Of a stretch of 34,556 nt of DNA, positions 29,615-34,556 are shown one piece after another. A program made the position numbers and the translations under genes. The DNA is from Fictibacillus sp. FJAT-27399 (GTDB taxonomy: Bacteria; Bacillota; Bacilli; Bacillales; Fictibacillaceae). The number at the start of each line of letters is the position of its first letter. Positions within the stretch are counted from its first letter, which is position 1. The notes beneath the pieces are model-generated. The model was not told where the DNA came from, did no database searches, and saw only the letters and a program-made list of their open reading frames with translations. The DNA lies in contig NZ_LMVC01000005.1 in assembly GCF_001510655.1 (NCBI RefSeq), positions 228,953-263,508 of the forward strand, in the 5' to 3' direction.

Positions 29615-29765
29615 AGCAATACCCCTCTGTTTCATTAAATACTCTTCCTCCAGTTGGATAACAACCTTAAATCAGACTCCCTACACAAAAGATTGCTCTA
29701 CTTTCCCTTACTAATGAACCATTATAGTACAATGAATATCAATATCATGTTAAAGAGGGATTCGA

Positions 29766-30191
29766 TTGACTACTAATAAGGCAACGATCAAACCACATTA
29801 CCGTAAAATGAGGATAGCTTATAGTATAGCTGTTGGTATCACCATTTTTTTAGGGCTCGCCTCCAGAAAGTGGAGCCATCTTTTTCCGTTAGTGGCAGCG
29901 CAGAACGCCGGAGATGTGCTATGGGCCATGATGGTCTATTTCGGATTCCGTTTATTACTGGTGCGTAAAAGCCTGCACACAGATTTATGGCTCAGTTTTT
30001 TGTTCAGCTTCGGCATTGAATTCAGTCAGCTGTATCAGGAAAACTGGATCAATCCTATTCGTGATACAATGCTCGGAGCATTGATCCTGGGCAAAGGTTT
30101 TCTTATTGTAGATCTGATTCGGTACACAGCAGGAATCCTGATTGCCGCTATCTTGGATAAAATGACACTTATGTTCACTCTCCACAAATAA
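29766..30191 (+). CDS. DUF2809 family membrane protein
   Basis: A 141-aa protein with four membrane helices: RIAYSIAVGITIFLGLASRK, VLWAMMVYFGFRLLL, LWLSFLFSFGIEFSQLYQEN, LIRYTAGILIAAIL. The motifs LASRKWSHLFPLVAAQNAGD then VLWA, GIEFSQLYQ and DTMLGALILGKGF are those of the DUF2809 family. Function unknown. TTG at 29766 with GAGGGA six bases upstream is the likely start; there is no good ATG before residue 15. Convergent with the DinB gene, stops 26 bases apart. Confidence 0.88.
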   Translation: MTTNKATIKPHYRKMRIAYSIAVGITIFLGLASRKWSHLFPLVAAQNAGDVLWAMMVYFGFRLLLVRKSLHTDLWLSFLFSFGIEFSQLYQENWINPIRDTMLGALILGKGFLIVDLIRYTAGILIAAILDKMTLMFTLHK

Positions 30192-30217
30192 ATCGCCAAT
30201 TTCTGGGCAGGCCTCAT

Positions 30218-30661
30218 TCAATCCGCCAAAATTTGTCCAAGATGATGGTTCATATGATCAATATAATCCCTTACAAGCCACTCTAACGTTTGAATGTTTT
30301 GTGCATCTACTTTACATTCAAGCTTCCATTGTTCCTCCGAAACATTCACAAGAAGTGCCGCGATCTGTTTATTGATTGAAATCCATAGATGAAGAATGTC
30401 CTCAACAGTAAATGAATGCTGATAGTCATGAATCTCCACAAAAAAGTCCTGATTATAACTCTTCAGGGTAACCACTTGAGTTGAGGCGATGATATCAACA
30501 AAGCGCTGGTGGTTCACATTACCCGAATCACAAAGATGTCCAAGAATTTCTTTTTTAGACCATTTGGAAGGCAGAGGTTTGGCCTCGAGATCCGAAATTG
30601 TACTAATTCTTTTCGGCATTGAAGATAGATTACTTTCTAGCTCAGACACTAACTTATTCAT
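30218..30661 (-). CDS. DinB family protein
   Basis: A 147-aa four-helix-bundle protein of the DinB/YfiT-like superfamily. The metal-binding histidine pattern is present: SKKEILGHLCDSGNVNHQRF gives one His in helix 2, and VRDYIDHMNHHLGQILAD carries the paired His residues in the last helix. These proteins include thiol-dependent S-transferases and mostly unknown enzymes. ATG at 30661 overlaps the stop of the upstream degraded gene (ATGA), so it was the second gene of a coupled pair; its expression now depends on whatever promoter remains upstream. Confidence 0.88.
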   Translation of the reverse strand: MNKLVSELESNLSSMPKRISTISDLEAKPLPSKWSKKEILGHLCDSGNVNHQRFVDIIASTQVVTLKSYNQDFFVEIHDYQHSFTVEDILHLWISINKQIAALLVNVSEEQWKLECKVDAQNIQTLEWLVRDYIDHMNHHLGQILAD

Positions 30662-30893
30662 TTAACATCCTCCATCATTTCTCTAATCAAAGGGTCAGAA
30701 ATTTTTTCTACCCTTTTCTGCATAAAGAGGGTATAGTCCTTCTTGATAATAAATAATACAGCCCTGTTTAATAAACTCGCTTTCATGATCGGGGATAACA
30801 TAGATTTTCGGCTTCTTGTCCTCAGGCAATGCATTAAACTTTTCCCAGGATTGTTATGTAAAATATCCAAATAACCGACAGGATAGTTATATT
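30658..30893 (-). pseudogene. Decayed gene with compensating frameshifts upstream of the DinB gene
   Basis: A 70-codon frame is open here, but only its ends look like protein (VGYLDILHNNPGK and EKISDPLIREMMEDVK). Between them the next frame reads far better: FNALPEDKKPKIYVIPDHES then EFIKQGCIIYYQEGLYPLYA. One base lost in the GGGAAAAG run and one base gained at the AAGGG run restore the frame, so the gene carries two cancelling shifts. An in-frame TAA at about 30893 and no start show that the N-terminus is also missing. The family is not recognised. Its stop overlaps the DinB start, proving the original reading frame at the 3' end. Confidence 0.55.
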
Positions 30894-30935
30894 AAAAAGT
30901 GAATGTAATAGATAAAAATAATTAGGAGGGATTTT

Positions 30936-31289
30936 TTGAATAGTCCTGTTTTAACTCAAATCGGAACGGTCTTTATTCCAGTAAGCAACATAGAACAAGC
31001 TCGAGATTGGTATTGTGACATATTAGGTTTACAAGCAAATGGAGAAATACAGTTCGGTCATATTTATGTCATACCTATGAATGGTACAGGGATTGTATTA
31101 GACAGCAAGATTTTTTCAGAAGAAAATATAGTAAAAACTCCTTTGTTTCATTTCAATACAGAAAATATTGAAGAAGCCTATCAGTTTATGAAAAAAAAGA
31201 AGGTTGATTTAATCACTGGAATTGAACATTATCACTATTTTAATTTTAGAGACCCTGATGGAAATCATCTCATGATTTGTAAGTGTTAA
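30936..31289 (+). CDS. VOC family protein (glyoxalase-like), third gene
   Basis: A 117-aa VOC fold protein: IGTVFIPVSNIEQARDWYCD then ILGLQANGEIQFGHIYVIPM, and LFHFNTENIEEAYQFMKKKK then VDLITGIEHYHYFNFRDPDG and NHLMICKC. It has the DPDGN turn of the second repeat. Clearly related to the gene at 24166, whose C-terminus is the same pattern (YFNF-x-D-x-DGN-x-LMIC-x-C). Start is TTG at 30936 with AGGAGGG six bases upstream. It runs just before the P1 peptidase gene (30 bases between), and the two probably form one transcript. Confidence 0.88.
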   Translation: MNSPVLTQIGTVFIPVSNIEQARDWYCDILGLQANGEIQFGHIYVIPMNGTGIVLDSKIFSEENIVKTPLFHFNTENIEEAYQFMKKKKVDLITGIEHYHYFNFRDPDGNHLMICKC

Positions 31290-31319
31290 TAACAATAACG
31301 ATGGAAGGTGATCTTTTCA

Positions 31320-32384
31320 ATGCGTCACCAAAAAAGAATACACGACTATGGTATTAAAATAGGACGCTTGGAAACCGGACGCTATAACGCAATTACCGAT
31401 GTCGAAGGCGTTACAGTCGGCCACGTAACACTTAGTGATCAGAGCATGCAAACGGGAGTAACAGCCATCCTTCCTCACACTGGCAACACGTTTAAGGAAA
31501 AACTGATAGCATCAAGCCATATTATCAATGGCTTTGGAAAAACGATGGGTACCATTCAAATGCAAGAATTGGGTGTGTTAGAAACGCCCATCATTTTAAC
31601 AAACACCTTAAGTATAGGTACAGCTGCAGATGCCTTAATTCAATACATGCTGGAGCAGAACCCGGAAATCGGCCGATCGACTGGGACGGTCAATCCCGTC
31701 ATCGGGGAATGCAATGATATGTTCCTCAATGATGTAAGAGCTCAATTTATTGAGAAGGAACATGTTTTTCAAGCCATACATAACGCTTCAACTGAATTTG
31801 AGGAAGGAAGTGTTGGAGCGGGAACGGGCATGCTTTGTTATTCCTTAAAAGGAGGAATCGGCACTGCCTCAAGACAGTTTCAATTGGCTCATGGAGAGTA
31901 CACCATTGGGGTGCTCGTCCTATCGAACTTTGGTATTTTAAGTGATCTCATGATGAATGGCAGGGCGATTGGGCAAGAGCTAAAAGAAGAGCTGCTCCAA
32001 TCTTGGGAGGAAAGGGATAAAGGATCGATTATGATCATTGTTGCCACGGATCTGCCGGTTTCAGAACGTCAGCTCAATCGCATCATCAAGCGGTCGGTTG
32101 CTGGCCTATCAAGGACAGGATCCATCATTACGCATGGCAGCGGAGAAGTAATCATCGGCTTTTCAACCGCCACTAAAATTCCTCATGACAATCCAAATCA
32201 CTGTTTAACCATTCCTGCGATTCATGAGGAAGATATGGATACGGCTTTTCGGGCCGTTGGGGAAGCTGTTGAAGAGTCCGTATTAAATTCTTTAGTGACA
32301 GCCACGCATGTCATCGGAAGAGATGGAAATGAAAGGCCTGCTTTTAAAGATTTAATTCAGGAATTTAATATTAGATTGGCGTAA
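31320..32384 (+). CDS. P1 family (DmpA-type) self-processing aminopeptidase
   Basis: A 354-aa protein of peptidase family P1 (DmpA/BapA, an N-terminal nucleophile fold), which cuts itself into two chains and removes N-terminal D- or beta-amino acids from peptides. RYNAITDVEGVTVGHVTLSD, MQTGVTAILPHTGNTFKEKL, STGTVNPVIGECNDMFLNDV, EEGSVGAGTGMLCYSLKGGI then GTASRQ, and FGILSDLMMNG follow the family. The processing site is KGSIMIIVATDLPVSERQLN: Gly235-Ser236, where Ser236 becomes the N-terminal nucleophile of the beta chain, followed by GLSRTGSIITHGSGEVIIGF. No signal peptide. A GTG at 31308 is in frame, but ATG at 31320, nine bases from AAGGTG, is preferred. Confidence 0.93.
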   Translation: MRHQKRIHDYGIKIGRLETGRYNAITDVEGVTVGHVTLSDQSMQTGVTAILPHTGNTFKEKLIASSHIINGFGKTMGTIQMQELGVLETPIILTNTLSIGTAADALIQYMLEQNPEIGRSTGTVNPVIGECNDMFLNDVRAQFIEKEHVFQAIHNASTEFEEGSVGAGTGMLCYSLKGGIGTASRQFQLAHGEYTIGVLVLSNFGILSDLMMNGRAIGQELKEELLQSWEERDKGSIMIIVATDLPVSERQLNRIIKRSVAGLSRTGSIITHGSGEVIIGFSTATKIPHDNPNHCLTIPAIHEEDMDTAFRAVGEAVEESVLNSLVTATHVIGRDGNERPAFKDLIQEFNIRLA

Positions 32385-32455
32385 CATGAAGCCAATTTCG
32401 CAAACAAGGTAAGAGAGCATATCTCGAACTGAAGCCATTTATTTTGGAATGGTAA

Positions 32456-32481
32456 GGAGCTAACAATAAATTGTTAGCTCC
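32456..32481. terminator. Hairpin between peptidase and DUF2935 genes
   Basis: Perfect 11-bp stem GGAGCTAACAA / TTGTTAGCTCC with TAAA loop between convergent stops (32384 and 32506). T tracts are weak on both sides; a bidirectional terminator is the simplest reading. Confidence 0.6.
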
Positions 32482-32505
32482 TCAGCTTATGGACTACTAT
32501 TTTGG

Positions 32506-33345
32506 TTATGGGGTGCCGCTTGTAAGATGAGCATCGAACATGTCTATTATTTCAAGGAATCGATCAGCTTCACGGAAAACATGGTCTGCTAATAGCGGAT
32601 GAATGATACTCTTTATTTTACATTGCTCAATTAAATCACGTGCCGTTTTCTTGAAGTCCCGAAGAGATGAGACCGACACACGATTCTGATCCAGGAATTG
32701 ATCTAAAAGAGGAACCGTTTGAGATTGCGGCTTCATAGATTCTAAGTCTCTTGCTTGATACATCAATTGATCAAAATCATTGCTGAAATTTCGGGCGATA
32801 TCAATTAGCTTCCTTTCAGAAGGATCCAGCAGATGACCAATAAATTTAGCATGGTCTGCCATAATCCTTAAGAAGAAGACATTTTCTTTTATAATGGCAT
32901 CAGGAAGAGGTTTCATTTTACCTTCATTTAATTCACCTAATCGTTTTCTAAAATAATTAGCTTCCCTGCTTGTATGATCAACTAACAGGGGGAAATTATT
33001 TGCCCCTGGCAATTTACATGTAAGAATCAATCCCAGTACTTTTCGTTTAAATCCGAAAATATTGGTTGCAGCCTGTTGTACTTCTGTATTAAATCTTTTT
33101 ATTTGCTCAGGATCTGTTTGATTTGTAAAGGAATGTGAGGTTTGTTCGATGCGTTCAAACAATCGATAAAATTGATTAGCCTCATTGATTAATTGAGTAT
33201 CCTCCGCTCTAAAACCCAATCGCAGAAATAAAGAATGTTCTTTCATGATTCTAGACCAAAAACGAATTTCATTTAATGATCGCTCAACAAAAATCCCAGA
33301 AGTTACACCTGTATCAGGATGTAATATGGTTTCATCTCCATTCAT
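32506..33345 (-). CDS. DUF2935 family protein
   Basis: A 279-aa all-helical protein made of two repeated four-helix units. First: IFVERSLNEIRFWSRIMKEH with SLFLRLGFRAEDTQLINEA, later PLLVDHTSREANYFRKRLGE. Second: IIKENVFFLRIMADHAKFIG with HLLDPSERKLIDIARNF, later HPLLADHVFREADRFLEIID. The repeated E-x-x-F-(W/L)-x-R-I-M-x-(E/D)-H and L-(V/A)-DH-x-x-R-EA motifs supply Glu and His for two di-metal sites, ferritin- or hemerythrin-like. Family function unknown, with a possible spore link in Bacillus. ATG at 33345 with GGGAGGG upstream; a frame to 33369 exists. Confidence 0.9.
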   Translation of the reverse strand: MNGDETILHPDTGVTSGIFVERSLNEIRFWSRIMKEHSLFLRLGFRAEDTQLINEANQFYRLFERIEQTSHSFTNQTDPEQIKRFNTEVQQAATNIFGFKRKVLGLILTCKLPGANNFPLLVDHTSREANYFRKRLGELNEGKMKPLPDAIIKENVFFLRIMADHAKFIGHLLDPSERKLIDIARNFSNDFDQLMYQARDLESMKPQSQTVPLLDQFLDQNRVSVSSLRDFKKTARDLIEQCKIKSIIHPLLADHVFREADRFLEIIDMFDAHLTSGTP

Positions 33346-33416
33346 TCCTAACCCTCCCAGTAAATACAACGTCTATTCTATCCTTATTAATAAATTCAAA
33401 TAAAAATACCTTCAAC

Positions 33417-33460
33417 GAAAATAAGCTGCCTGATTCGGCAGCTTATTTTCGTTTTTTTTT
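33417..33460. terminator. Strong hairpin between DUF2935 and GNAT remnant
   Basis: Perfect 14-bp stem GAAAATAAGCTGCC / GGCAGCTTATTTTC with a six-base loop, followed on the plus strand by G and nine T residues. It begins three bases beyond the broken GNAT gene's stop on the minus strand, where it would act as its terminator. The strong T tract, however, faces plus-strand transcripts. Confidence 0.8.
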
Positions 33461-33462
33461 GT

Positions 33463-33881
33463 TTAAGTGAGTCTCTTCATTAAATAATACTGCTGATGTT
33501 CCTTAGTAGGATTTTCTTGTACTACACCTGCAATTTCATATCCATTCTTTTGATAAAAATCTGGAGCTTGAAAGCTGAATGTAAACAGCTGTACCAGTCT
33601 GCAATGATTCTCTCTCGCCATTTCTTCTATACGCTATAATAGCTCTTTCCCATATCCTTTACCCCTTAGTGATTCATCCACCCATAAGTTATCTACTATA
33701 GTGACGAAGATATTTTCCCTGTTATACCTCCTAAAATGCTTCCATCTTCACCTCTAAGGATAAGGCTAATGTTTTTGACGGGATGTATGGTCTCATCAGG
33801 CATTTTTGATAAATTATATTCAATAACCTTTTTACAAATATAATCACTATCTTCTTGATTCCATTGTTGAGTTATTTTCAT
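33463..33881 (-). pseudogene. GNAT acetyltransferase, frameshift and internal stop
   Basis: ATG at 33881 (GGAGGAAG upstream) starts a normal [24 protein letters not shown] then [16 protein letters not shown]. Near 33715 the frame shifts (one T missing) and the family sequence continues as VDNLWVDESLRGKGYGKELL with the acetyl-CoA loop RGKGYG. It meets an in-frame TAG at 33634-33636 and goes on as RIEEMARENHCRLVQLFTFS, FQAPDFYQKNGYEIAGVVQE, HQQYYLMKRLT to TAA at 33463-33465. Two lesions make it a true pseudogene of ~138 codons. Confidence 0.85.
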
Positions 33882-33910
33882 TTCCGCTTCCTCCGTGATC
33901 GTTGAAAACT

Positions 33911-34300
33911 CTATTTATTTATTAAGTCAGTACCATATGAGTTATCAATTGCACAAAGCCATTCGCCGTTTGAATTTTTCTTAAACACGTATGTTGCTCT
34001 TCTATCCATGGAATATTCGGAATCATTTTTATCGGCAGCAAGCAGCGTTTGGGAAATAACTAACGCAGTGTCTCCAGCCTCTAAAATAGTCATTTCCCCC
34101 TGCGTTGGTACAATACTGTTATTAAAATACTCTGCAATGGCAATAAATGCTTTTTTGATTTCTTCTTTACCTCGTGCAATCATTCCTGGCTTTACAACCA
34201 GAACTGCATCATCAGTATAGTAGTTCATCAACGTATCAAAATCTTCCTTCTTTATTGCCAAGTCACACTTATTAATTAACTCTTTTAAAACATGTTCCAT
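33911..34300 (-). CDS. SnoaL-like / YybH-type NTF2-fold protein
   Basis: A 129-aa protein with the NTF2/SnoaL-like (DUF4440) cone fold: [20 protein letters not shown] then [40 protein letters not shown], and [27 protein letters not shown] and the C-terminal GEWLCAIDN strand are the family's most regular features. Members bind or isomerise small ligands, or are only structural; function here is unknown. The frame extends to 34354, but ATG at 34300 with GGGGAGG eight bases upstream is the start. Confidence 0.87.
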   Translation of the reverse strand: MEHVLKELINKCDLAIKKEDFDTLMNYYTDDAVLVVKPGMIARGKEEIKKAFIAIAEYFNNSIVPTQGEMTILEAGDTALVISQTLLAADKNDSEYSMDRRATYVFKKNSNGEWLCAIDNSYGTDLINK

Positions 34301-34383
34301 ACTATATTCCTCCCCAGCTTTGCTGCACAACATATTACTATCTGTATTGCACATGTTTATTTAACTTTCCTTTTAGTTCAAAT

Positions 34384-34556
34384 AAAAAAAGGGGCTGTCC
34401 AAGAAGTCTGGTAGCTGTTGATCTCCGCTCCAGGCTGCTCGCTTTTACCGGCGCGAGCTCCTACTTTCGCGGGGCGTGCGGTGAGCCTTACCGGCGTGAA
34501 CGCCTACTTTTTGGCGCAAGCGCCTGCGGGAGTCTCACCTGTCACGCTAGTCCCGC
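34384..34556 (+). repeat. Repeat element family A, copy A4 (left part, cut by window end)
   Basis: Begins with the left terminal repeat (AAAAGGGGCTGTCCAAGAAG) and follows the A2/A3 core until the window ends at CTAGTCCCGC. It carries two copies of the 23-base hairpin module, at 34445-34467 and 34488-34510. Same orientation as A1 and A2. A1 resumes at almost exactly the core position where A4 ends. Confidence 0.87.

Noticed and set aside
1-34556. CRISPR array, prophage, integron or tRNA genes
   Set aside because: No regularly spaced short repeats, no phage structural or integrase gene and no cloverleaf with a CCA-type end were found on either strand.

Overview
The window looks like chromosomal DNA of a low-to-mid GC Firmicute of the Bacillaceae. 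Ribosome binding sites are strong GGAGG types, TTG and GTG starts are common, and the gene families are Bacillus-like: DbpA/YxiN helicase, YtrA-type GntR regulator, YxcD-like, DUF2935, YdbC-like and PucI-like proteins, and an L-box lysine riboswitch. A Fictibacillus- or Bacillus-like host is plausible, but nothing here fixes the genus. I see no rRNA, tRNA, phage, plasmid or CRISPR feature. Both ends of the window lie inside copies of the same dispersed repeat in the same orientation, as expected of a contig that stops at repeats.

Layout. 1-1000: truncated repeat copy, a possible 43-aa membrane peptide and a frameshifted GNAT gene. 1010-4462: threonine-aldolase-like lyase (-), NCS1 nucleobase permease (+), SAM methyltransferase (-). 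4509-4968: two head-to-tail repeat elements with a shared core but different ends. 4985-7549: ArsR/SRPBCC operon (-), dihydrofolate-reductase-fold protein (-) and a divergent HTH-WYL regulator (+). 7591-10340: tightly overlapping operon of YtrA-like GntR regulator, ABC ATPase and two membrane proteins. 10581-12513: PaaI thioesterase, YxcD-like pair, DUF2500 protein and a 42-aa membrane/coiled-coil peptide. 12552-14589: AraC regulator abutting an oxidoreductase remnant, a degraded small gene and an unknown gene ending in a 28-bp perfect palindrome. 14831-16652: lysine permease under a lysine riboswitch. 16851-18296: dbpA, bracketed by two near-identical 18-bp palindromes. 18438-20917: LysE exporter with divergent XRE-cupin regulator, then a divergent vWA / HTH-like pair. 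20919-23385: ABC exporter operon ending in its TetR repressor, with two operator copies around its promoter. 23491-27307: methyltransferase, two VOC proteins, YdbC-like protein with a coupled phosphotransferase-family kinase, and a LOG-family hydrolase. 27381-27634: inverted repeat copy. 27655-34300: aldo/keto reductase, a zone of decayed genes (DinB, GNAT, others), DUF2809, DinB, VOC, a P1 (DmpA-type) self-processing peptidase, DUF2935, a broken GNAT and a SnoaL-like protein.

Most genes are independent accessory units of one to four genes, each with its own local regulator: ArsR, WYL, YtrA, TetR, XRE-cupin, riboswitch. Several have visible operators. At least six genes carry frameshifts, internal stops or truncations, so this is a region of gene turnover. 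The most unusual structure is the repeat family: a common ~150-bp core carried with two kinds of terminal repeats, a 23-bp hairpin module that appears at different places inside the core, and one end that forms a terminator-like hairpin lying just downstream of host genes.
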